Shown piece after piece: positions 1 to 6,776 of a DNA stretch of 14,963 nucleotides; the stretch's first letter is position 1; each line of letters begins with the position of its first letter. Location: assembly GCA_025057195.1 (NCBI GenBank), contig JANWWX010000007.1, forward strand, positions 1 to 14,963, in the 5' to 3' direction. The notes below the pieces were generated by a model, which was not told where the DNA came from, ran no database searches, and saw only the letters and a list, made by a program, of their open reading frames with translations. A program made the translations under genes and the position numbers. The DNA comes from Leptospiraceae bacterium. GTDB lineage: Bacteria > Spirochaetota > Leptospiria > Turneriellales > Turneriellaceae.

Positions 1-2
1 TG

Positions 3-83
3 CACCCCTTGTTCGACCACCCACCCTATGCACGTACTGGGGAGGAAATCCGGGAGCTAATGCCGTTCCACTTGCCGCCGTAG
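3..83 (+). CDS. C-terminal fragment of an unrecognised protein
   Basis: The frame starting at base 3 is open from the window edge to a TAG at 81-83 and reads as 26 residues ending in ...RELMPFHLPP. Its composition (His, Pro, acidic and basic residues, no low complexity) is protein-like. Another + frame is open from base 2 to a TAG at 92-94 but reads less like a soluble protein C-terminus, so the choice rests on composition alone. I do not recognise the family. The fragment lies on the same strand as rimP, so read-through from this gene into the rimP operon is possible. Confidence 0.4.
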   Translation, partial: HPLFDHPPYARTGEEIRELMPFHLPP

Positions 84-85
84 CG

Positions 86-116
86 ATTCTGTTTTAGAAT
101 GTTTCACTGAAACAGA
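86..116 (+). repeat. Adjacent overlapping hairpins after the upstream gene
   Basis: ATTCT (86-90) pairs with AGAAT (96-100) across a 5-nt loop, and TGTTTC (100-105) pairs perfectly with GAAACA (109-114) across a 3-nt loop. A longer alternative pairs TCTGTTT (88-94) with AAACAGA (110-116), so the structures exclude each other. No T-run follows, so this is not a standard intrinsic terminator. It may be a 3'-end structure of the upstream gene or part of a folded leader. The pairing is seen directly; any function is inference. Confidence 0.4.
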
Positions 117-139
117 GCAAACTAAAAACTTTGGGCGTT

Positions 140-183
140 GACCCCCTAGATGGGGGGCTGTGGGTCGTTTCAACCAATGGTTG
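140..183 (+). repeat. Further inverted repeats in the pre-rimP region
   Basis: CCCCC (142-146) can pair with the G-run at 152-157, while GACCC (140-144) can instead pair with GGGTC (162-166). CAACCA (171-176) and TGGTTG (178-183) form a perfect 6-bp palindrome around one base. The palindrome looks more like a protein-binding site than an RNA hairpin, because a one-base loop cannot form. With the hairpins at 86-116 this makes the gene-free stretch unusually rich in symmetry. Function unknown. Confidence 0.35.
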
Positions 184-242
184 GGTGGTTACTGTTGGCT
201 AAAAGTAAAATAGTTGACACAGTATATTCTTGCAACATTGAA
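181..242 (+). promoter_or_regulatory. Possible promoter region for the rimP operon
   Basis: This AT-rich stretch contains a perfect -35-like TTGACA at 214-219 and good -10-like hexamers TAAAAT (206-211) and TATATT (223-228), but no pair of these has the usual 16-18 nt spacing. The sequence at the right distance from TTGACA (around 236-242) is a poor -10. A promoter here is plausible because it is the only AT-rich gap before rimP, but I cannot assign a start site. Confidence 0.25.
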
Positions 243-248
243 GTAGTC

Positions 249-274
249 AAAGTGGCGGAAGCCGCTTTTTTTTT
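249..274 (+). terminator. Intrinsic terminator or attenuator ahead of rimP
   Basis: An 8-bp stem (AAAGTGGC at 249-256 with GCCGCTTT at 261-268, one G-T wobble) closes a GGAA loop of the GNRA class, and nine T residues run from 266 to 274. This is a textbook intrinsic terminator on the + strand. Only 26 nt separate it from the rimP ATG, with no room for a promoter in between. Transcripts of rimP-nusA-infB-rbfA must therefore pass through it. It either ends the upstream gene with partial read-through or acts as an attenuator. Confidence 0.75.
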
Positions 275-300
275 GCGATCACACGCCAGATAACCGAGAC

Positions 301-846
301 ATGGATGCAAACATAGGGATAGGCAAGCAAAGCCACGAAGACCGGATCCGGGAACTCGCCCACGCAGCACTGCCCCCAGGCTGCCTGCTCCATAAGATTG
401 GTTTTTTTTACAACAACAACAACATGCGGATCGTGGTCGAACTGGATAAACCGGCAGACCCCTATGGTTCGGTCAATATCGGCGATTGTGAAACTTTTTC
501 TCGCGGGTTTGCGGCGGCGCTCGACGCTTTGGAAACCACTTTAGGGACAGATTTTGGTTATTCGTTGGAAGTATCGTCCATCGGCGCAGAGCGTGAGCTG
601 ACGAGCCTTGCCGACATTGAGCGCTTCCGTTCCCTGCCGATGCAGGTGACCTACCAACAAGCTGACGGAAAATTGGTTACCGAAATCCTGACTGCCCAAA
701 GTGTCGGCAGCGAAGCCGTGGCTTTTACTTTGGCAGACTGCAAGGCTAACCGCAAGAAATATGGACCAGCAAAACTGCGCCGCGCGCAAGCCGTGCAGTT
801 GCAATGGAGTGATATCCGCAAAATTCGGCTTCATTTAGACATGTGA
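301..846 (+). CDS. rimP: Ribosome maturation factor RimP
   Basis: RimP assists late assembly of the 30S ribosomal subunit in the cytoplasm. The 181-residue protein has the family layout: an N-terminal alpha/beta domain containing the RIVVELDKP strand (about 43-51), the conserved segment YSLEVSSIGAEREL (87-100), and a C-terminal SH3-like barrel (about 105-180). Position 94, normally Pro in the SSPG turn, is Ile. Codons 34-42 contain a T8 run and an (AAC)4 run. The ATG at 301 has only a weak Shine-Dalgarno, but the family N-terminus fits and no better upstream start exists. It is first in an operon with nusA, 25 nt downstream, the usual arrangement in bacteria. Identification is secure from the motif, length and neighbours. 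Confidence 0.93.
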   Translation: MDANIGIGKQSHEDRIRELAHAALPPGCLLHKIGFFYNNNNMRIVVELDKPADPYGSVNIGDCETFSRGFAAALDALETTLGTDFGYSLEVSSIGAERELTSLADIERFRSLPMQVTYQQADGKLVTEILTAQSVGSEAVAFTLADCKANRKKYGPAKLRRAQAVQLQWSDIRKIRLHLDM

Positions 847-860
847 TGCAAACTTATTAA

Positions 861-866
861 AGAGGG
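861..866 (+). promoter_or_regulatory. Strong ribosome binding site of nusA
   Basis: AGAGGG lies 5 nt before the nusA ATG at 872. It is the clearest Shine-Dalgarno in the operon, stronger than those of rimP or infB, suggesting that nusA is translated independently of rimP. Confidence 0.6.
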
Positions 867-871
867 AAAAT

Positions 872-2233
872 ATGGCTAAAACCAAAAAGGTGATTGCCGA
901 AAAGAAACGCTCGTTCTTTGAAGATATCCAACAGGTCGTAGCCGATAAGGGTTTTGACCGCAAAGAGATATTGGAGATTGTGGAGGCAGGGCTAATTGCG
1001 GCCTATCGGCGCAAGTACCGTACCACCGACAATGTACGTGTTGTCATGGACAAAGAAAAAGACGACGTCTATGTCGTTGCCCGGCGCAGTGTGGTCGATC
1101 GTGTGGTCATGCCTGGCATGCAAATCCTACTCGAGGATGCACGCAAAATAAAACCCGATGCCCAATTGGGCGATGAGATCGACGTGATCGAACGCCCGCT
1201 GGATTTCGGCCGCATCGCGGCACAGGCTGCCATGCAGGTGGTGGCACAGAGGCTACGCCAGCTCGAGCAGGCCAAGATCCGGGAGGCTTACGAGGACAAA
1301 ATTGGCGAAATTGTCAACGGCTATATTCTGCGCAAGCGCGGCGATACCGTCTATGTCGATTTGGGCAAAGTCGAGGCGATCATGCCGGTCAAACACCAGA
1401 TCCCCAAAGAGCGCTACCGGGTGGAAGACAAGATCAAAGTGCTGCTGCATTCGATCGAGCAAGACAAAGGTGGGGGACCACTGCGGGTCATTGTGTCGCG
1501 TGCAGACAAACTCTTTGTCCAGCGTTTATTTGAGAAAGAAGTTCCTGAAATTCATGAAAAGATTGTGACAATTAAGGCAATTGGTCGCATTCCAGGGGAA
1601 CGCACCAAGGTGGTGGTGGCGTCAGAGCGCTCCAATGTCGATCCGGTGGGCGCCTGCGTGGGTGTGCGCGGTGTGCGCATCCAGGCAATCGTGCGCGAGC
1701 TGGGCACAGAGCGCATTGACATTGTCGAGTGGTCTGAGGATCCCCGTGAGTTTATTGCCAACGCGTTGACGCCGGCGACCCCCAGCCTCGTCAAATTTGA
1801 TCCCACCACGCGCGAGGCACTGGCCGTAGTTCCCGATAAAGACTTAGCGATAGCCATTGGCCGAGAGGGCAGCAATGTCAAGATTGCCTCTTATGTCACC
1901 GGCTACAAGATCGATGTCAAGTCGGAGTCGCAGTTTTCGGCCGAGATGTCCTCGCCGGAAGCACGCCGGCGCTTTGACGAAATTTTTGAGGTCAGACCTG
2001 TCGAGGAAAAACCTGCTGAAGAAGAAGGCACGCCGCTTTCGGCATTGCCAGGACTGGCGCCGCGCATTATCCGTATTCTTAACGAAAACAACATCCGTTA
2101 CATAGAAGATTTGGTGGCGATGGGCGAAGAGGATCTAATCCATATCGAGGGCATTGGGCGCGCTACAGCAAAGCGCATCTTGGAAATTATTGCAGAAAAT
2201 GTGGAGTTCGAGCCAGAACCAGAGGAGCAATAG
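872..2233 (+). CDS. nusA: Transcription termination/antitermination factor NusA
   Basis: NusA binds RNA polymerase and nascent RNA, promoting pausing and modulating intrinsic termination and antitermination. In its 453 residues are the N-terminal polymerase-binding domain (about 10-130), an S1 domain (about 143-210, GEIVNGYILRKRGDTVYVDL), and two KH domains (about 230-350) with the signatures DPVGACVGVRGVRI (257-270) and AIGREGSNVKIA (328-339). After an acidic linker, a C-terminal helix-hairpin-helix segment follows (about 388-441, with GIGRATAKRILEII). The single C-terminal repeat suits non-enterobacterial NusA, which is shorter than the E. coli protein. It sits between rimP and infB as usual. 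The terminator upstream of rimP is a natural place for NusA feedback on its own operon, as known in E. coli; here that is inference. Confidence 0.97.
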   Translation: MAKTKKVIAEKKRSFFEDIQQVVADKGFDRKEILEIVEAGLIAAYRRKYRTTDNVRVVMDKEKDDVYVVARRSVVDRVVMPGMQILLEDARKIKPDAQLGDEIDVIERPLDFGRIAAQAAMQVVAQRLRQLEQAKIREAYEDKIGEIVNGYILRKRGDTVYVDLGKVEAIMPVKHQIPKERYRVEDKIKVLLHSIEQDKGGGPLRVIVSRADKLFVQRLFEKEVPEIHEKIVTIKAIGRIPGERTKVVVASERSNVDPVGACVGVRGVRIQAIVRELGTERIDIVEWSEDPREFIANALTPATPSLVKFDPTTREALAVVPDKDLAIAIGREGSNVKIASYVTGYKIDVKSESQFSAEMSSPEARRRFDEIFEVRPVEEKPAEEEGTPLSALPGLAPRIIRILNENNIRYIEDLVAMGEEDLIHIEGIGRATAKRILEIIAENVEFEPEPEEQ

Positions 2234-2275
2234 CTTGACACTGACGCTGGCTGCTGGCAAGAGACTTTAGCGAGC

Positions 2276-4459
2276 ATGGCAGAGAAGATTAAGCTCACTC
2301 CGAAAAAGATCGTTGTCAAAGGCCCCGCCTCTAAGGATACTATTGCCGGTAAACTCAGCGCACAGAAAAATCTGAAAGAACAAGAACAACGCGCCGAGGC
2401 AGACAAGGCAAAAACAAAAGAGCCACAAAACAATAAAAACGAAGCCAAGACGGAAAAGCCTGCCCCCCCTCGCCCGCGCACTGTCTTTATCCAAGACGAG
2501 CGCACGCTGGTTTCGGATTATGAAGACCACGAACAACGCAAACCAGCAAAGTCAGCTCCCGAAAAAAAGAAATCAAATTTGCGTGAGGACATCCTGCGCA
2601 AAGAGGAGCACCGTAAATTTTTCATTGGCCAAAAATCCAAAGAGAAAGAAAAGACTAAGACCGAGGCCGCGGCTCCAACCTCGTCGGTGCCAGCCCGTAT
2701 CCGGATCACCGAATATGTTCAGGTGGGCGAGCTCGCGCGCAAATTAAACATCCGGGCCACCGAACTTATCGCCAAGTTAATGCAGATGGGCGTGATGGCT
2801 ACTATCACGCAGTCGATCGATGCCGAGACAGCGACTTTGGTCGCCGCAGAATATAACTGCCAAGTCGATGTCGTCTCCCTTTACGAGGAAACACTCATCC
2901 AGGAAGAACCGGATCGGCCAGAAGACCTAGTACCGCGGCCGCCAGTGGTGACAGTGATGGGGCATGTTGACCACGGTAAAACGAAGCTGCTCGATGCGCT
3001 ACGCCAAACCGACGTCGCGGCCACTGAGGCCGGCGGCATCACCCAGCACATTGGTGCCTACCAAGTCACACGCCCGAAAGGCAAGATCACCTTCCTTGAC
3101 ACACCAGGCCATGCTGCCTTCTCCGCCATGCGTGCGCGTGGTGCGCAGATCACCGACATTGTGGTTTTGGTGGTTGCCGCCGACGACGGTGTCATGCCGC
3201 AGACCGAAGAAGCCATCTCGCATGCCCGTGACGCCAAAGTACCGATCATTGTCGCCATCAATAAGATCGATAAGCCAAACGCCAACATCGAAAGGATCAA
3301 ACAGGACTTGGCCAAACTTGATCTTTTGCCAGAAGACTGGGGTGGCAACACCCCCTATGTTCCCATCTCTGCACTGCAAAAGATCAATTTAGACAAACTG
3401 GAGGACACCATCCTCACCCTTGCCGAAGTAATGGAGCTAAAGGCTAACCCTAACAAGCGTGCAGTGGGAACAGTGGTAGAAGCCAAGCTCGATCATGGCC
3501 GTGGTCCTGTGGCGACCATCCTAGTCCGCAACGGCACGCTGCGCGTCGGTGATCCGGTTGTGGTCGGCCTTGAGGGCGGTAAAATTCGTGCAATGTATAA
3601 CGACCGTGGCCAGCCAGTTAAAGAAGCACCGCCCTCAACCCCCGTAGAAATCCTTGGACTTTCGGGTGTACCCAATTCCGGAGACACACTCAATGCCATG
3701 GCTTCGGAGAGGGAGGTCCGCGAGATAGTGGACAAACGCCAAGAGCTGGCCCGCCAGCAACAGGCAAAACAGGTCCGCAAAGTCAAACTGGAAAACCTGC
3801 AGGAAACGATTGAAGAAGGTAAGATCAAGGAATACAAAATCATTATCAAAGGTGATGTCAAAGGATCTGTTGAGGCACTGACCAACGCTCTCGAAAAACT
3901 ATCGAATAACGAAGTGCGGGTCCGCGTGATCCTCGGCTCCACTGGGGAAATCACCGAAAGCGACATCATGCTCGCCTCGGCTGCTAAAGCCACGATCATC
4001 ACCTTCAATGTACGCGCTAATGCCAAAGTGCGTGAGCTCGCCGCCCGTGAAGGTGTCGAGATCAAAAACTACAATATCATTTACCAAGCGATCGACGACA
4101 TGAAGCTTGCGTTGGCAGGATTGCTTTCACCCGATATTTCCGAGCAGGTCAGCGGCGAAGCAGAGGTGCTCCAAATTTTCAAAATTTCGGGGGTTGGCAC
4201 GGTTGCTGGCTGTGCTGTGCGTTCTGGGGTGATCAAAAGGCAAAATCCGGTACGTGTGCTCCGGGAAGGAGTGGTGGTATTCACCGGCCAGCTCAAATCG
4301 CTCAAACGCTTTAAAGATGATGTCAGCGAGGTTAAGGAAGGCTTCGAGTGTGGCATCCTCATTGAAAACTTCAACGATGTCAAAGTTGGGGATGTCATTG
4401 AGTCCTTTGAGAAAATCGAAAAGCAACGCAGCCTGGACGATGTGGGCGGAACAGCCTGA
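2276..4459 (+). CDS. infB: Translation initiation factor IF-2
   Basis: IF-2 is the GTPase that brings initiator fMet-tRNA to the 30S subunit and drives subunit joining. The 727 residues comprise a charged, Lys/Glu-rich low-complexity N-terminal region (about 1-140), the IF2_N helical segment (about 144-195), and the G domain with G1 GHVDHGKT (229-236), G2 GGITQHIG, G3 DTPGH (275-279), G4 NKID (329-332) and G5 SAL (365-367). Domain II, domain III and the C-terminal fMet-tRNA-binding domain follow. The residue after GKT is Lys instead of the common Ser. The N-terminal region is shorter than in E. coli IF-2. The ATG at 2276 is the only start candidate after an in-frame TAG at 2231-2233; its Shine-Dalgarno is weak. 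The gene ends 3 nt before rbfA. Confidence 0.97.
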   Translation: MAEKIKLTPKKIVVKGPASKDTIAGKLSAQKNLKEQEQRAEADKAKTKEPQNNKNEAKTEKPAPPRPRTVFIQDERTLVSDYEDHEQRKPAKSAPEKKKSNLREDILRKEEHRKFFIGQKSKEKEKTKTEAAAPTSSVPARIRITEYVQVGELARKLNIRATELIAKLMQMGVMATITQSIDAETATLVAAEYNCQVDVVSLYEETLIQEEPDRPEDLVPRPPVVTVMGHVDHGKTKLLDALRQTDVAATEAGGITQHIGAYQVTRPKGKITFLDTPGHAAFSAMRARGAQITDIVVLVVAADDGVMPQTEEAISHARDAKVPIIVAINKIDKPNANIERIKQDLAKLDLLPEDWGGNTPYVPISALQKINLDKLEDTILTLAEVMELKANPNKRAVGTVVEAKLDHGRGPVATILVRNGTLRVGDPVVVGLEGGKIRAMYNDRGQPVKEAPPSTPVEILGLSGVPNSGDTLNAMASEREVREIVDKRQELARQQQAKQVRKVKLENLQETIEEGKIKEYKIIIKGDVKGSVEALTNALEKLSNNEVRVRVILGSTGEITESDIMLASAAKATIITFNVRANAKVRELAAREGVEIKNYNIIYQAIDDMKLALAGLLSPDISEQVSGEAEVLQIFKISGVGTVAGCAVRSGVIKRQNPVRVLREGVVVFTGQLKSLKRFKDDVSEVKEGFECGILIENFNDVKVGDVIESFEKIEKQRSLDDVGGTA

Positions 4460-4462
4460 GGC

Positions 4463-4906
4463 ATGCCTCTAAACGAAGTCCGCCGATTGCGCCTGCAGAG
4501 CCAAATCCTGCGCCACACCGCGCTTTTTTACCAAAAATTCCCACCTACCGAATCCGCTAAAAATGCATTAGCGACAACTGCTGAAAATACAACCAACCCT
4601 TTTGAGCTCCTACCAGGTGAAGACATTTCACGGAAAGTAGGGAATTATGTCACTTTCACCCGTTGCGAACTTTCGGCGGATGGCTCGCGGGCAAAACTTT
4701 ATGTCAGCATTTGGGGTGATACTGCAGAAAAACGGCGTGTCATGCGCAATATCCGCAGGCAGGCGCCACAGCTGCGCGCCAGCATCGCCCGCAACATCCG
4801 CATGCGCCAAGTACCACAGCTGGTATTTTTACCGGATCTATCGTTTGATCGTGCCAGCCGGATTGAACGGTTGATCGATGCCGAAAAAGAGCGCGGTAGT
4901 CCATAA
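4463..4906 (+). CDS. rbfA: 30S ribosome-binding factor RbfA
   Basis: RbfA is a cold-shock-associated assembly factor that binds the 30S neck and helps 16S rRNA 5'-end maturation. At 147 residues it is longer than the typical 115-135. Helix 1 (about 4-23) is followed by an extra polar segment (about 26-48) before the conserved core: YVTFTRCELSADGSRAKLYVS (two strands, 62-82), a helix, then RMRQVPQLVFLPDLSFDRASRI (113-134). The AxG kink of the KH-type fold appears as QAP (100-102). The start lies 3 nt past the infB stop, so translation is probably coupled; GGCGGA inside the end of infB may serve as the Shine-Dalgarno. Identification rests on core motifs and on position after infB. It is the last gene of the operon. 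Confidence 0.9.
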   Translation: MPLNEVRRLRLQSQILRHTALFYQKFPPTESAKNALATTAENTTNPFELLPGEDISRKVGNYVTFTRCELSADGSRAKLYVSIWGDTAEKRRVMRNIRRQAPQLRASIARNIRMRQVPQLVFLPDLSFDRASRIERLIDAEKERGSP

Positions 4907-5003
4907 AGAATCCCTTTTCCAAGTTCTTCGCTGCTGGAACAACCCTCTCTTCAGCCAAACACAGCACCACAAATACAAGAGCGACACGAACCAGCGGAGG
5001 CAA

Positions 5004-5025
5004 AAGCCAGACTGGCTTAAATTTT
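5004..5025. terminator. Weak bidirectional terminator between rbfA and pip
   Basis: AAGCCAG (5004-5010) and CTGGCTT (5012-5018) form a perfect inverted repeat around one base; as RNA the stem would be about 5 bp with a 5-nt loop. On the + strand AAATTTT follows, and on the - strand a short T-run follows. It overlaps the pip stop codon and lies between two convergent genes, where a shared terminator is expected. The rest of 4907-5003 shows only a minor hairpin (TTCCA...TGGAA) and no gene. Confidence 0.35.
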
Positions 5026-5979
5026 GGCGCGCGCAGCAAAACGATCTGTGGCCAAAACCAACGCCCGGCTGATTTCTGGCTCAGTTGCAGCATGCCCTGC
5101 CACGGGGACTACCATGAGCTTTGCGCGCGGTAATTTCTTTTTGAGATCAAAGGCATTTTTGACCGGACAGACAATATCATAGCGGCCGTGGATGATGTCG
5201 GCGCTGAGGTGCGCAATGCGGTGGGCATTGTTGAGAATATAATTATCTTCTGGAAAAAAGCAGTTATGGATAAAATAATGGCATTCAATGCGTGCCAATG
5301 GTATTGCGATTTCAGTAAAATGGCGGTAGGTTTCAGGATCGTGCTGGAGGCAAATGGTTGCTCCCTCCCACTGGCTCCAGGCACGGGCAGCCTCCAAGCG
5401 TATCTTTTCGTCTTCGGATGTCAACCGGCGGTAAAAGGCAGCGAGCATGTCGTGCCGTTCTGCGGGAGGGATGACCCGCACGTAGTTTTGCCAGGCATCG
5501 GGAAAAATCTGGTGCGCACCAAATTGGTAAAACCAATCGATCTCCTCTTTGCGGCAGAGAAAAATCCCACGCAAGACCAGGTGCAACACACTTTCGGGAT
5601 GCGAAATGGCATAACACAATGCCAGAGTTGAACCCCAAGATCCGCCAAAGACCAACCATTTTTTGACTTCAAGCTTTTTCCTGAGGAACTCAATATCACT
5701 GATGAGATCCCACAAAGTATTTTCACGCAACTCTGCATGGGGAGTGCTTTTGCCCGCGCCCCGTTGGTCAAAAAGGATGATGCGGTATTTTTGCGGATGG
5801 AAGAAGCGGCGGTGTACTGGGGTGCAACCCGCACCGGGGCCACCGTGCAGGAAAAGCGCCGGGATGCCTTTGGGGTTCCCGCACTCTTCTACGTAGAGTG
5901 TGTGTAGGGAGGATACTGGGATCCGGTGGATTTTATATGGCTCGATTTCTGGGTATAGCAATTGTTTTTGCGTGGGCAT
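5017..5979 (-). CDS. pip: Prolyl aminopeptidase (peptidase family S33)
   Basis: This predicted cytoplasmic alpha/beta-hydrolase removes N-terminal proline from peptides. The 320 residues match family length. Visible motifs are the oxyanion-region HGGPG (45-49), the DQRGAGKS strand (71-78), the nucleophile elbow GGSWGS with Ser114, the acid Asp268 in HGRYD, and catalytic His296 in AGHAATEPE. The family-typical cap-domain stretch LRGIFLCRKEEIDWFYQ (136-152) is also present, which separates it from other S33 hydrolases. There is no signal peptide. Its ATG lies 2 nt past the stop of the upstream cobalamin-binding-type gene, so it is almost certainly the last gene of a three-gene transcript. Identification is strong; substrate range beyond Pro-X is not visible. 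Confidence 0.93.
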   Translation of the reverse strand: MPTQKQLLYPEIEPYKIHRIPVSSLHTLYVEECGNPKGIPALFLHGGPGAGCTPVHRRFFHPQKYRIILFDQRGAGKSTPHAELRENTLWDLISDIEFLRKKLEVKKWLVFGGSWGSTLALCYAISHPESVLHLVLRGIFLCRKEEIDWFYQFGAHQIFPDAWQNYVRVIPPAERHDMLAAFYRRLTSEDEKIRLEAARAWSQWEGATICLQHDPETYRHFTEIAIPLARIECHYFIHNCFFPEDNYILNNAHRIAHLSADIIHGRYDIVCPVKNAFDLKKKLPRAKLMVVPVAGHAATEPEISRALVLATDRFAARAKI

Positions 5980-5981
5980 TT

Positions 5982-6776
5982 TTATTTTACTCTTTTGGGC
6001 TTATTTTTCTTTTCCTGGGGCCATAGCGCCGCTACAAGGCGGTCCACGCCGTCGAGAAAAAGGGCTGGGCCGGGTTGTAAAATTTCGGCCGAATCGATTT
6101 CGTAAATGCGGCCGTAGGCCACGGCGGGCGTTCCAGCAAACTGGGTTTCCACCCACTGGCGGTCCATTGGCTTGCCGCACCACGAGCCGAGGATAATCTC
6201 CGGCTGCGCACGGAGTACCTCCTCTCGGCTGACGATGCGTTCGCGTGCCATGGCGTGCGTGCGCTGCGAAAAGACGTCCTCACCGCCGCAGATTGCGATT
6301 AGCTCCGAAACCCAGGGAATGGCCGAGATGATCGGCTCGTCCCATTCTTGGAAAAATACGCGCGGGCGTTTTCTACCCTGGAAGCGCCGGCGGATTTTGG
6401 CAAGTTTTTTCTGCCATTGGGATAAAATTCTTTTCGCTTCTTTCTCTCTGCCGACAATCCGTGCTACCATGAGCAGTGTGTTTTCTATCTCTGCCAGTGT
6501 GCGCTGGTTGGTGATGAGGACCGTCAATCCTTCTTTAATGAGTTTTTGTGCCAACTCAGCCTGGATGTCCGAAAAGCCAATGACGAGGTCTGGCTTCAAT
6601 TCACAGATTTTTTTCACATTGCCGGTGATAAAAGCACTGACTTTAGGTTTGGATTTTGCCGCTGGTGGCCTGACCGTATAGGCACTGATACCAACGATAC
6701 GCTTTTCTTCCCCCAGAAGATACAACCATTCTGTGGTCTCCTCGGTCAGGCAGATGATGCGCTCAGGCCATGCCAT
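5982..6776 (-). CDS. Cobalamin-binding-type protein without signal peptide (BtuF-like)
   Basis: This 264-residue protein has the fold of ABC-transporter periplasmic binding proteins of the BtuF/FepB type. It opens with PERIICLTEETTEWLYLLG (4-22), has VRPPAAKSKPKVSAF (35-49), then KPDLVIGFSDIQ (61-72), FQEWDEPIISAIPWVSELI (142-160), the GSWCGKP box (197-203) and ILQPGPALFLDG (232-243). This pattern matches signal-less proteins usually annotated as cobalamin-binding, whose role is not well established. The ATG at 6776 is chosen over an in-frame GTG at 6815 because the domain starts within four residues and the overlap with the enzyme I gene shrinks to 14 nt. Neither start gives a convincing signal peptide, so a cytoplasmic location is likely. 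No permease or ATPase gene is nearby. Confidence 0.75.
   Translation of the reverse strand: MAWPERIICLTEETTEWLYLLGEEKRIVGISAYTVRPPAAKSKPKVSAFITGNVKKICELKPDLVIGFSDIQAELAQKLIKEGLTVLITNQRTLAEIENTLLMVARIVGREKEAKRILSQWQKKLAKIRRRFQGRKRPRVFFQEWDEPIISAIPWVSELIAICGGEDVFSQRTHAMARERIVSREEVLRAQPEIILGSWCGKPMDRQWVETQFAGTPAVAYGRIYEIDSAEILQPGPALFLDGVDRLVAALWPQEKKNKPKRVK

Noticed and set aside
84..250. A tRNA gene ahead of rimP, as metY in E. coli
   Set aside because: No cloverleaf, T-loop GGTTCRA box or acceptor stem pairing could be found on either strand.
170..370. Minus-strand 66-codon open frame across the pre-rimP region
   Set aside because: It runs through the terminator and into rimP on the opposite strand, and its product resembles no known family.
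2999..4065. Long minus-strand open frames within infB
   Set aside because: They are shadows of a conserved GTPase gene; their products are low-complexity and match nothing known.
5188..5631. 147-codon + strand open frame inside pip
   Set aside because: It is antisense to a gene with all catalytic motifs intact and shows no recognisable domain.
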